Origin: Chitinophagaceae bacterium
Lineage (GTDB): Bacteria > Bacteroidota > Bacteroidia > Chitinophagales > Chitinophagaceae
Direction: 5' to 3'
Assembly (NCBI GenBank): GCA_024103425.1
Contig: JAGFIS010000017.1
Location: forward strand, 1 to 64,000
DNA: 64,000 nucleotides
In this document: one piece after another, positions 1 through 8,031 of the stretch
How the letters are laid out: every line of letters starts with the position of its first letter
Numbering within the stretch: the first letter of the stretch is position 1
Made by a program: the position numbers and the translations under genes
The notes under the pieces: model-generated
The model's input: the letters and a program-made list of their open reading frames with translations, nothing else
Databases searched by the model: none
What the model was told of the DNA's origin: nothing

Positions 1-197
1 GTAACCATTACTAATAAGTTAAATAACAGACCCAGAAAATTATTAGGATACAAAACACCTTTACAGGTTTTTATGGCTAATTTTAAACCCAATTAACTAA
101 CTGTTGCACTTATAACTTGAATCTGCGTTTGTATATTATTTACCATGATAATTGCATGGTTTTTACTCTTCAAGTTTGTAAAAACTTTGCCTCTTTG

Positions 198-419
198 CTA
201 CATTGCACTTTTAGTATGTGCTGTGAAGAGGTACCTGCAACGTACTTCACATTTTAAAGTTCCGCAAAATTTATGTATTAATAAAATCTTATTTTGGGGG
301 GTACTTCTGGTATATTTTGGGTTATCAGATTTGGAGAGGACGTTATCGTTGTGTAAGAGAACTGTCTCAATATTTGTTTGCTTTATTATGTCGCCCAGCC
401 TATTAAGAATAGCCTCCAT
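198..419 (-). CDS. Doubtful small ORF, 73 aa, unknown
   Basis: I do not recognise this protein. The first 30 or so residues look protein-like, with an amphipathic start (MEAILNRLGDIIKQTN); the rest is rich in Cys, Arg and Lys and looks unselected. The main support is a good Bacteroidota promoter just upstream on the same strand (TTTG at 478-475 and TACGTTTG at 456-449), which would leave a leader of roughly 25 nt before the ATG at 419. It overlaps a longer plus-strand frame (145-486) that looks even less like a gene. It may be a small regulator, a decayed gene start or chance. Low confidence. Confidence 0.22.
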   Translation of the reverse strand: MEAILNRLGDIIKQTNIETVLLHNDNVLSKSDNPKYTRSTPQNKILLIHKFCGTLKCEVRCRYLFTAHTKSAM

Positions 420-448
420 ATCAATAACACTAAACCACTATAATGCCC

Positions 449-478
449 CAAACGTATCGCATTTTGCAGTTGTTCAAA
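449..478 (-). promoter_or_regulatory. Candidate Bacteroidota promoter (TTTG / TACGTTTG)
   Basis: On the minus strand TTTG (478-475) is followed after 18 nt by TACGTTTG (456-449), which fits the TAnnTTTG -7 box and an upstream TTG element of Bacteroidota sigma factor. It points towards the small ORF at 419-198. Confidence 0.4.
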
Positions 479-530
479 AATCATAAGGATAATTTGGTGA
501 AGCTCATGTTTTTCATTTTACCAAATATGC

Positions 531-1131
531 TCACTTTATCGAGTCTAACTTTGGAAATATTTCTAAATATTTAGTCCGGTTAGCGCTGAGCGAATCATAT
601 ACCTGCAATGTTTTATTACCATAACCGCTGTACAAAGATTCCACCACGTCCATACCATTAGTTACTTTTCCGAAGGGAGGATAACCTTTGATGCCCTGAG
701 CTTTAACGGTGTCCAGCCTGACATTGTCTTTCAGATTGATAAACAAGTCGGTGCCCCTTGTCTCCGGTCCCGAGCGGGCATAACTCAACATGCCTTTAAG
801 GTTGCTTTGCAGTACAGGTTCGTCCGGGACTTTGTATTTATTCCATTGATTGGTAATGGTCGTATCGGTATTCCCGAATTGAACTACAAAATCAGGTACC
901 ACACGGTAGAAGAGAGTATTGGTAAAGTAGTTATGCCTTATTAATTGATAAAACCGGTCGGCAGCTAAAGGCGACCATTCGCGTGTGACCTCAATATCGA
1001 AATTGCCTTTAGAGGTTTCAAATCGTACACTGAAGGTTTCAGGAGCTTTCTCCTTCAACCATCGGGATTTGAAAGGCTGATGAGTGCATCCCGCCATGCC
1101 AATTATCAAAAAAAATGATCAGCTTTTTCAT
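531..1131 (-). CDS. Cyclophilin-type peptidyl-prolyl isomerase, lipoprotein; frame broken in signal peptide
   Basis: Likely catalyses cis-trans isomerisation of proline bonds in proteins of the cell envelope. The cyclophilin core is visible: FETSKGNFDIEV, then LFYRVVPDFVVQFG (the Arg, Phe and Gln positions of the active site), GTDLFINLKDN and PPFGKVTNGMDVVESL. The uninterrupted frame starts only at a TTG at 1109 and has half a signal peptide. An ATG at 1131 opens MKKLIIF in another frame. If the run of eight T (minus strand, 1115-1108) had seven, the two would join as MKKLIIFLIIGMAGC, a textbook lipoprotein signal with Cys as lipidation site. I therefore give the gene from 1131 and treat the homopolymer as a sequencing indel, a real frameshift or a slippage site. 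Monocistronic, convergent with nothing close by. Confidence 0.8.
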
Positions 1132-1365
1132 GTTCTTGCCATTATTTATTTCCGGTGTGTACAGCGGAGAAAGCAGGTAAAGGTTATTACAATTTTCTAT
1201 TGTCGAATATAGTTGAAAATTCAGTCGTACTGATTATTTTGTATCGTTTGATTTCAATTGCAAAATAGAATGAATGGTTTTGTCTGTTAATAATTACGTC
1301 CGATACAATGTAGTTGTTAAGAATACATGGTTAAATGAAAAACTCTGCGAGGAAATAACAAGGAA
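1132..1365. other. Intergenic gap without recognised gene
   Basis: AT-rich region between the cyclophilin gene start and the terminator-like hairpin of the 1.4-4.8 kb gene. I see no coding frame, tRNA or repeat here. It should hold the promoter of the cyclophilin gene, but no clear TAnnTTTG box is visible. Confidence 0.5.
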
Positions 1366-1398
1366 GCCCGGTAGCATTGTTTGCACCGGGCTTTTCCT
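1366..1398 (-). terminator. Hairpin terminator, possibly bidirectional
   Basis: Perfect 7-bp stem (1366-1372 with 1385-1391, GCCCGGT/ACCGGGC) with a 12-nt loop, 25 bases past the stop codon of the minus-strand lipoprotein gene. The T-rich tail is clearer on the plus strand (1392-1400), so the function on the minus strand is inferred from position. Confidence 0.5.
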
Positions 1399-1415
1399 TT
1401 GGTCACCCTAAATTT

Positions 1416-4400
1416 CTATTTGCTGCATTTTCCATTCTTAATATCATCAATTGTAGGATTGTATTTATTACTATTCACCGCGTAAAATCCTGATGTGATA
1501 CCATTTCCTTTTATTAATTTATTTAATCCGCAGAAAGAAATGAGTTCTGAATTGAACGCGATAGACACACTACTCACTTGTTCCAGGTTGGAAAGATTAT
1601 CTAAATTGGTTAGTAGTGGGCAAGAAAATAACTGAATTCCTCCGCTCATTGACTTTATTTTTTCAAATCCCTTCAAATCGAGCAGCGCATTATTGCTGGT
1701 AATGTACCATTGTGAAATTTCGGTTAATGATGCAAGGCCCTTTAAAGAGGTCATTTTGTCATTGGAATTTAATTCAAATTGACCCCCACGCATAGCGATG
1801 CTTCTCAATTTTCCGAAATCTCCTAATCCGGTTAGGCCTGTAGCATAAACCTTAAACCCTTCACCTATAGTCTCCAGTTTACTGAATCCCGAAACATTGG
1901 TGAGATTTCGTCCGCCTATATCAAGGTATCTGCCGATAGTTTTAAGATTACTGAATCCTGTAATACTTGTCAGAGGACCATTCTGATCACCCCCTGCAGC
2001 ATGGATTAAACCGAGGAAGCCGCCAATACTTGTCAGTTTATTAAATCCCGAGATGCTGCTAAGGTGAACTCCCTGCCCCTTATCAACGTTCTGACAACCA
2101 ATGTATAAATTACCACTAACTGTTTCAAGATTATTAAATCCATCCAAGGTAGTAAGTCCGCTTAGATTGGACAGATTAAGGCCACCAATAGTTTTAAGAG
2201 ATGGTGCGTCAATCTTTTTCAACGGCTGATCAGGCTTATTGACACCCGTTACATTAAATGCATCGGCGGTTTGCAAAAGCGGAACATTGACAGAAGTCAG
2301 CTTTTCATTATGAATAATTTCAATAATGTAAGATTCAACTAATTTAGGAAGATCAATTGTTTCGAGTGCAGGGTCATCCCAGGCATAGAAGCCTCCATTC
2401 TCATATTTCGGAAGAGAAATTTTTTGGAGTGACTTATTACCACGAAAGTTTATCCCGGAACTACTCAATGTTATAGTTTTAAGCCTGTCAGTCACGGCTG
2501 TAACATCCGTCAATTGGTCATTATTATTGATATTAATAAACTCCATAACCTCTGCGATATTGATACCGTTGAGACTATTGAGTTTGGGACATTTACTCAC
2601 TTCCAATCTCCTTGTAGAGATGATGTTTTTTAATCCTGTCACAGAGGTTAAGTCGGGATTATCCTGCAAAACCAATTCGTTATCTAATGTACCGGTAGCA
2701 TTTTTGAAAACATCCATATTGGGCAACGCGGTTGACCTTATATAGATTCTATTATATTGAGGATCCAGTAATTTCAGGTTTGGAATGGACAGGGTTTTTA
2801 AAACCGGACAATCAGTTATATTTATTCCGTTTCCGTCTGATCCGATTTTTTCAACAGATGGTAAGGTGAGGGACACTAATGACAGATTCCATTCAACCTG
2901 AAGGGCTCTCAGGGATTTTGAGGTCAGTTTCGGGAAGGCGGCAGTCGTCAGGCTGGTATTACCTGCCAATCTAAGCCTTGCCATACTTTCCAATTCAGCG
3001 ATACCGCCTAAGGTAGTTATACTGTTGTTTTCCAGGACCAACCAGTCAACTTTTTTAATTTTAGTAAGCCCGCTGAGGTCAGACTGGTTCCTGATGTATA
3101 AAGCACCGGTCACTTCCGTATATCCCGAATCAATAAAGGCTTTCAGTTGTTGAGCATTATCCAGAGCGATATTACCCTTATAAACCTTGCCGGGATTGGT
3201 AGGATTAGATTGTCCGTCTTCGCAAACCTTGACAGGATCACTGATCATGAATGCAACTGAAGGATTTACGTTGATAGCTATATCCTTACTGTGTTTTTGG
3301 GTTGCGAGATCATATACCGTCAGCACTACATTATCCACCTGGTTGGGCAATTTTTTGAAGAAAACATATTGAGCTGTAAACCTTCCTTCATCTCCGTAAA
3401 TTGGTGCTACTGTAGTCTTTACGATATTATTACCGCTTCGCATACTCAGGACAACATATCCATTTTTCACCGGCAGATTATCACAATTCACTGCTTTACC
3501 ATTCACATTTACCGCTGTTTCTCCATTACCTCCCGCCACTCCCGGAGGTGGAATTACAATGGTAATGGTGGTAGGAGGTTCTGTGGCCTTCACGTCCACC
3601 GTTACACTTTCTTCTTCATTATCGAAGCTTGGAAAAGGAGGTTGCTTTTCGTCAGCAGTAGGAGAATAGTCTTTATTAACCGGGTAGTTGGGGCCACCGG
3701 GTTGAATAGGAGTAATCGTAACTTCCATCACATCTGAAACCTGTGGCAGCGGAAAAGTCACAGACCGGCTGGCAGATTTCGGATTGCTGTTGCGATCATA
3801 GACTGTCGGTGGAAATACATTGGTATAAAGAGTAGCACGTGTAGCCTTGTTCTTTACATTGAGAACAAATGTGGGCTGATTTTCTATAATTCTCTGAACG
3901 TCAGGATCTGTAGGATCGACAGATGATATCATCGGCAGCAGCCATCTTATAATCATGGGTAAAGCCATAAATGGATTCCAGTGGTCGTAATTCCATGTGC
4001 TGAAATGCGATACTTTTCCTGTGTATTTGCCATCGGCCAAAGTGCCGACACCTTCCTCTATCCAAATCCCTTTTATTTCATCAAAATACCACATAGGGAT
4101 TGTCGGGGTAGCACTCGCTACAAGCGATGCAGGCACAGGCATAGTTATGGTTGCTTCACTCCCGCTTTTGATTTTTAATTTATTTCCATTGCCATCCAGC
4201 AAATCAAAGTTGGCCATGCCGTAAGAAATCATGGAGCCTCTTTTATTTTCGCTATTAATGGCAGCAAGGTCTCCCGGCATACGCGAAATAAAATCGGGGC
4301 TGGTAGGATTGATGTAGCTCGCTACAACATTTATTGTACCGGTGTAGCCGCCTTCAATAGCATTGGCAGGCAGAGATACCTTCATTCCTCCCGGTGATGT

Positions 4401-4814
4401 GGCGGCGCCACCCGTACTTGCATTAATGGTGCCGATACTCTTTTGTGCCAGCAGCTTTATTACCGGCAGTTTTGACATGCCTTCTTTCACAGGCTGAAAA
4501 ATGCGAGAGCCATTGAAGTAGCCTGATTTTTTAGCAACCAGATATCCGCGTGCCTGATCAATGTTGACATTCTTGATAATAAAGACGCCGTTAGCATCGG
4601 TGTTGGTAGTAGCGCCTCCGGCGGAAATAAGTACCCCGCTCACAGGATTCTCATCTTCGTCAACTATCTGACCGAAAATGCTTGTTTTCACGAGGACACC
4701 TTCCTTCGGGAGATCAGGTATCCGAGGATCGGGGTCGGTAATGATGTCATGTTTCTTGCAGCCTGTAGTGCCGGTAAGTGCGGCTATTACAATCAGGAAA
4801 ATTATCTTTCTCAT
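1416..4814 (-). CDS. Large lipoprotein with carboxypeptidase-regulatory-like domain and leucine-rich repeats
   Basis: Surface or outer-membrane lipoprotein of unknown function. The start at 4814 gives MRKIIFLIVIAALTGTTGC, a good lipoprotein signal; an upstream in-frame start at 4853 would add 13 unlikely residues. After it come a beta-sandwich of the carboxypeptidase-regulatory type (GQIVDEDENPVSGVLISAGG followed by NTDANGVFIIKNVN), a region with proline-rich linkers, and in the last 550 residues many irregular leucine-rich repeats of the type LTSIGGF, LETVSGNLYI, SGFSKLETIG, which resemble the receptor L-domain or BspA-like repeats. Such proteins usually bind ligands or surfaces. The gene stands alone with a terminator-like hairpin behind it. 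The exact ligand cannot be inferred. Confidence 0.85.
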   Translation of the reverse strand: MRKIIFLIVIAALTGTTGCKKHDIITDPDPRIPDLPKEGVLVKTSIFGQIVDEDENPVSGVLISAGGATTNTDANGVFIIKNVNIDQARGYLVAKKSGYFNGSRIFQPVKEGMSKLPVIKLLAQKSIGTINASTGGAATSPGGMKVSLPANAIEGGYTGTINVVASYINPTSPDFISRMPGDLAAINSENKRGSMISYGMANFDLLDGNGNKLKIKSGSEATITMPVPASLVASATPTIPMWYFDEIKGIWIEEGVGTLADGKYTGKVSHFSTWNYDHWNPFMALPMIIRWLLPMISSVDPTDPDVQRIIENQPTFVLNVKNKATRATLYTNVFPPTVYDRNSNPKSASRSVTFPLPQVSDVMEVTITPIQPGGPNYPVNKDYSPTADEKQPPFPSFDNEEESVTVDVKATEPPTTITIVIPPPGVAGGNGETAVNVNGKAVNCDNLPVKNGYVVLSMRSGNNIVKTTVAPIYGDEGRFTAQYVFFKKLPNQVDNVVLTVYDLATQKHSKDIAINVNPSVAFMISDPVKVCEDGQSNPTNPGKVYKGNIALDNAQQLKAFIDSGYTEVTGALYIRNQSDLSGLTKIKKVDWLVLENNSITTLGGIAELESMARLRLAGNTSLTTAAFPKLTSKSLRALQVEWNLSLVSLTLPSVEKIGSDGNGINITDCPVLKTLSIPNLKLLDPQYNRIYIRSTALPNMDVFKNATGTLDNELVLQDNPDLTSVTGLKNIISTRRLEVSKCPKLNSLNGINIAEVMEFININNNDQLTDVTAVTDRLKTITLSSSGINFRGNKSLQKISLPKYENGGFYAWDDPALETIDLPKLVESYIIEIIHNEKLTSVNVPLLQTADAFNVTGVNKPDQPLKKIDAPSLKTIGGLNLSNLSGLTTLDGFNNLETVSGNLYIGCQNVDKGQGVHLSSISGFNKLTSIGGFLGLIHAAGGDQNGPLTSITGFSNLKTIGRYLDIGGRNLTNVSGFSKLETIGEGFKVYATGLTGLGDFGKLRSIAMRGGQFELNSNDKMTSLKGLASLTEISQWYITSNNALLDLKGFEKIKSMSGGIQLFSCPLLTNLDNLSNLEQVSSVSIAFNSELISFCGLNKLIKGNGITSGFYAVNSNKYNPTIDDIKNGKCSK

Positions 4815-5028
4815 TTTGTCAGGATTTAGGGTGGACAATAATTCGTATAGCAAAAATGGAATTGAAACTACAGGTAAGAAATACTCAATTTGTAGTACTC
4901 AACTACATTCTTCAGGTCTTATCCGAAGCTCCCGGAATGGTGCTTTCCTGATTTAATATGAGATTTACACAGTTATGAATTAAGAAGAGGGGCGTCTTTT
5001 AGCCGAAAAACAAAAAATATTTTTTTAA

Positions 5029-5065
5029 ACTAAAAGAATTAGTATTTTCGTTCTAAAATTATTAG
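5029..5065 (+). promoter_or_regulatory. Twin palindromic operators around the promoter of the XRE/S24 gene
   Basis: Two similar 13-bp palindromes CTAAAAGAATTAG (5030-5042, arms extend to 5029-5043) and CTAAAATTATTAG (5053-5065) lie 23 bp apart, about two helix turns, and flank the likely -7 box TATTTTCG (5043-5050). The start codon follows at 5070. The layout suggests autorepression by the encoded regulator; this is inference. Confidence 0.5.
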
Positions 5066-5069
5066 TCTT

Positions 5070-5825
5070 ATGTCACAGGCAGGAAAAAATCTTAAGTATC
5101 TCCGTAAACTTCGCGGCTGGACACAGGAAGAGTTTGCAGCCAAATTAGGTATCAAACGTTCACTTGTTGGAGCTTACGAGGAAGAAAGGGCAGAGCCCAG
5201 ACTAGATGTGCTCCAGTCGCTTAGCGAAATGTTCAACGTTACGTTGGATGAGTTGTTACTTGAGGATCTTGCATATCAGAAGGGATCAGATTATCTGAGC
5301 AGACGGCGTCAGATGAAACTGGCATCGTCTGATCGCAACCTGATTCACTTTGTTCCCGTTAAGGCTGCAGCCGGTTATCTCTCCGGTTATGCAGACGAAG
5401 AATTTATAGACGAGCTGAATACTTTTACCCTTCCTATGATCAAAGGAGGGAATTGCAGGGCTTTTGAGATCGTCGGCGACAGCATGCTACCTACACCGAG
5501 CGGAAGTGTAATTGTAGGAGAAAAGGCAGAATCGCTGGATGGTGTGAAGAACAATTCTGCTTGTATCGTGATAACCAATAATGAAGGAATAGTATATAAA
5601 AGAGTGGTGAAGAACAACAGAAGTACAGCTAAAGTTACGCTTGTGAGCGATAATCCCACCTTTCAGCCTTATCAGATTTACAAAGATGACATTCTGGAAT
5701 TGTGGGAAGCAAAAGCGGTGATTCAAAAGGTGTCTGACCAAAGGCAGTGGGATGTGGCATCCCTGGCCAACCTGGTAAGCAGCCTTCAGGACCAGGTGTC
5801 TACCATCAAGAAAAAATTAAACTAA
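5070..5825 (+). CDS. XRE-family transcriptional regulator with S24 (LexA-like) peptidase domain
   Basis: DNA-binding repressor with an N-terminal Cro/CI-type helix-turn-helix (residues about 5-65, LRKLRGWTQEEFAAKLGIKR) and a C-terminal S24 peptidase domain. The catalytic dyad of the family is present: Ser138 in GDSM and Lys177 in YKRV. An Ala-Gly bond (A101-G102) upstream is a possible self-cleavage site as in LexA and UmuD. A short coiled C-terminal tail follows. Two palindromes overlap its promoter. ssb lies 90 bp downstream in the same direction, so a link to DNA damage is plausible but inferred; the two genes probably have separate promoters. No phage genes are near, so a prophage origin is not supported. 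Confidence 0.88.
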   Translation: MSQAGKNLKYLRKLRGWTQEEFAAKLGIKRSLVGAYEEERAEPRLDVLQSLSEMFNVTLDELLLEDLAYQKGSDYLSRRRQMKLASSDRNLIHFVPVKAAAGYLSGYADEEFIDELNTFTLPMIKGGNCRAFEIVGDSMLPTPSGSVIVGEKAESLDGVKNNSACIVITNNEGIVYKRVVKNNRSTAKVTLVSDNPTFQPYQIYKDDILELWEAKAVIQKVSDQRQWDVASLANLVSSLQDQVSTIKKKLN

Positions 5826-5914
5826 AAAAACTTATTCACAATCCGTTTTTTAGTATTATTCGCGGGTAAGTTTTTCATAGTTTTACCGACTATCACTTTT
5901 TAAAAATAAACGAC

Positions 5915-6334
5915 ATGATTAAGTTACAAGTAATTGGAAATTTGGGCAGAGACTGTGTGCAGCGTGAGGTAAATGGCAAGAATGTGATCAACTTTAGTGT
6001 AGCTCATACAGAGAGATACAAGAATTCATCCGGAGTTACTCAGGATAAAACTATCTGGGTAGAGTGTTCGTATTGGACTGAAAAGACAGGAATAGTGCCT
6101 TATCTCCTGAAGGGGAAAACTGTATATGTGGAAGGAACTCCCGAAGCAGATGTATTCAAGAAGCAAGATGGCGAGGCTGTAGCAACTTTGAGACTTCGTG
6201 TTAGAGAAATCCAATTGGTAGGTGGTAAAGATACCGGAGGTACGACGGAAAGTGTTCCAAAGGGCGTAACAGCAGAAACCAGGGTATCAGAACCCGTACA
6301 ACATGAAGAAAGTGCAGACGATCTGCCTTTTTAG
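5915..6334 (+). CDS. ssb: Single-stranded DNA-binding protein
   Basis: Binds single-stranded DNA in replication, repair and recombination. The OB-fold is clear from the start (KLQVIGNLGRDCVQREVNGKNVINFSVAHTE, then TIWVECSYWTEKT and YLLKGKTVYVEG). A linker rich in polar residues leads to the acidic tip ADDLPF, the protein-interaction tail typical of SSB. Length of 139 residues is normal for a short bacterial SSB. It sits between the S24 regulator and a terminator. Upstream the sequence TTAGTATTATTCG resembles TTAGTATTTTCG at the regulator's promoter, which hints at shared control but could be just the -7 box. Confidence 0.95.
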   Translation: MIKLQVIGNLGRDCVQREVNGKNVINFSVAHTERYKNSSGVTQDKTIWVECSYWTEKTGIVPYLLKGKTVYVEGTPEADVFKKQDGEAVATLRLRVREIQLVGGKDTGGTTESVPKGVTAETRVSEPVQHEESADDLPF

Positions 6335-6390
6335 CTAAGAAGGGTTTAATAACCGGAAATACAGGACATGGTTCCTGAAAGTAAATGGAA

Positions 6391-6418
6391 AGTCGGTACA
6401 TTGATGCCGGCTTTTTTT
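6391..6418 (+). terminator. Rho-independent terminator after ssb
   Basis: Six-bp stem AGTCGG (6391-6396) with CCGGCT (6407-6412, one G-T pair), 10-nt loop and a run of seven T. Confidence 0.7.
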
Positions 6419-6644
6419 ATGCTGTAAGTCCATATAACCAGTAAAAGAGGCCAGGCTCGTTACCTCTATGTAATTATAATTCTCATTCTCATTCGTCTTA
6501 ATACGGTTATTCACTTTCGTGTTATCGTAATCTTAATTCCTTTTTTGTTTAACATTTTTTGGCATTTTCCAGAACTGTCAGGCACTTGTTTTGAAAGCAG
6601 ATATTCAGGATTTAAAAATTGAATCACTCTTAAAATCTACAATT
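6419..6644. other. Intergenic gap upstream of the DUF4136 gene
   Basis: No coding frame recognised. The T-rich stretch at 6535-6595 is probably the promoter region of the two exported proteins downstream, but no full TAnnTTTG box is visible. Confidence 0.4.
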
Positions 6645-7274
6645 ATGAAAACGAGTACAACATTAACAGCGATTGTTGCAACACTGTTGTTGGTTTCGGG
6701 GTGTAGCAAAGATCCTGTTGCCAACTTGTCTGACGAAGAGTCGAGGATCTACATTACAGATCATGATTCTACGATTAGTTTCAGTAATTATCAGACTTTT
6801 TATATCTCGGATTCGGTTGCCGTGATTAAAAATGGAAAATCAAAGATGCAGAGAACAGAATCTGATGTAGCGTACATTGATGCAGTGAAGAATCAAATGA
6901 TTCTTCACGGGTATGAACCGGTAGAGAAAGATCAGAATCCTGATTTGGGAATTACAGTTAACAGAATCATCTCCACCACAAGTGGCGTTATCAGTTATCC
7001 AACTTATTGGGATTCATACGATAGTTACTGGGACCCATATTTCTGGGGATACCCCGGTTACGGGTATTACCTGCCTTATGTTTATTCGGTCTATTCAATT
7101 ACCGAAGGGGCAGTCAGTGTGGATATGATCGATTTGAAGAATGCCCCGCAAACAGGGGAGCTGAAGGTAATATGGACCGGGCTTATCAGAGGTAACAATA
7201 TCTATAATGAGCAGGTTGCCGACAGCCAGGTAAAAGCTCTGTTTGACCAATCACCTTATTTGAAATCATTCTAA
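6645..7274 (+). CDS. DUF4136-type lipoprotein
   Basis: Periplasm-facing lipoprotein of unknown function. I chose the ATG at 6645, which gives the lipoprotein signal MKTSTTLTAIVATLLLVSGC; the frame is open for 18 codons further upstream but these look non-coding. The rest fits DUF4136: a conserved beta strand after the linker (FSNYQTFYISDS), DAVKNQMILHGYEP, NPDLGITVNR, an aromatic loop rich in Tyr, Trp, Asp and Gly, and a closing strand with VDMIDLKNAPQTGELKVIWTG. The next gene begins 12 bp downstream and encodes an outer-membrane barrel, so both probably form one transcript with a shared envelope role. Confidence 0.85.
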   Translation: MKTSTTLTAIVATLLLVSGCSKDPVANLSDEESRIYITDHDSTISFSNYQTFYISDSVAVIKNGKSKMQRTESDVAYIDAVKNQMILHGYEPVEKDQNPDLGITVNRIISTTSGVISYPTYWDSYDSYWDPYFWGYPGYGYYLPYVYSVYSITEGAVSVDMIDLKNAPQTGELKVIWTGLIRGNNIYNEQVADSQVKALFDQSPYLKSF

Positions 7275-7286
7275 AATTATTTAGTC

Positions 7287-7919
7287 ATGAAAACGCGTTT
7301 ATTCATCCTATTTATAATCTTCGGATTAGGATTTGGAATTCATCCTTTGCAGGCTCAGGAACATTCAGTACGGCTGAATCTGGGTTATAATTACAGTTTT
7401 CCACTGGGTACAATGAAATCTGATTTGATTTCTCATTCTTCACCCCGCGGGTTTGCCGGAAGTATTGGATATAACCTCACTCCGCAGTGGGCGGTGGGTG
7501 CTGAATTTGGTTTTCAGGATTATTATCAGAAGTATCCCAGACAAGTGTACAATACGAATAAGGCCCAACAAATCTCGGGTGTTATGAGTAATTCTGTTCA
7601 GGTAATACCTATTATGGCAAGAGTAGAATACAGTCCGCTTTTAGCTGAGAACTCCAAAATCAGACCTTACGCTTCTTTGGCTGCCGGAATAAATATGGTT
7701 GATTTTAACCAGTATCTCGGTATGTTTAAAAACCAGGGAAGAACTTCGGTTAATTTCGGGTTTCACACCGGTTTGGGATTGCGGGCTATACCCGGTAAAA
7801 CAGATAAATGGGGCATAGATGTTGGTGGTGATTATTCATATGCTCCTTATAATAAATTAGGTGTTAAGAATCTAGACAATGTAAATGTACACGCCGGAAT
7901 ATTTATAAGGCTGCAATAG
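7287..7919 (+). CDS. Outer-membrane beta-barrel protein
   Basis: Exported protein of 210 residues. It has a Sec signal peptide (MKTRLFILFIIFGLGFGIHP..LQAQ) and then alternating amphipathic strands such as SVRLNLGYNYSFPLG, GFAGSIGYNLTPQWAVGAEFGF and VNFGFHTGLGLRAIPG, ending in a strand finishing with Phe-Ile-Arg-Leu-Gln. This fits the small eight-stranded outer-membrane barrel families common in Bacteroidota. Substrate unknown; such barrels are often structural or membrane-stress proteins. It follows the DUF4136 lipoprotein by 12 bp and is followed by a terminator. Confidence 0.85.
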   Translation: MKTRLFILFIIFGLGFGIHPLQAQEHSVRLNLGYNYSFPLGTMKSDLISHSSPRGFAGSIGYNLTPQWAVGAEFGFQDYYQKYPRQVYNTNKAQQISGVMSNSVQVIPIMARVEYSPLLAENSKIRPYASLAAGINMVDFNQYLGMFKNQGRTSVNFGFHTGLGLRAIPGKTDKWGIDVGGDYSYAPYNKLGVKNLDNVNVHAGIFIRLQ

Positions 7920-7940
7920 AAATAAGATCATCATTTTTTG

Positions 7941-7978
7941 AGAGGCTCTATAACTTGTTTACAGGGCCTTTCTTTTTA
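7941..7978 (+). terminator. Rho-independent terminator
   Basis: AGGCTC (7943-7948) pairs with GGGCCT (7964-7969) with one G-T pair; a T-rich tail (7970-7977) follows. Placed just behind the outer-membrane barrel gene. Confidence 0.55.
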
Positions 7979-8031
7979 ACTGTTAGATTAATCAAAGAGT
8001 TGATTAATTTTATCCGACAATCTGCTGCATA

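Noticed and set aside
145..486. 113-residue plus-strand frame
   Set aside because: Rich in Leu, Cys and Phe without a motif, and no promoter on this strand; overlaps the minus-strand candidate.
3291..3737. 148-residue frame antisense to the large lipoprotein
   Set aside because: Shadow of the real coding strand, with no motif or promoter.
5070..6334. Prophage remnant suggested by repressor and ssb
   Set aside because: No integrase, structural or lysis genes nearby; xerD is far away and looks like the housekeeping type.
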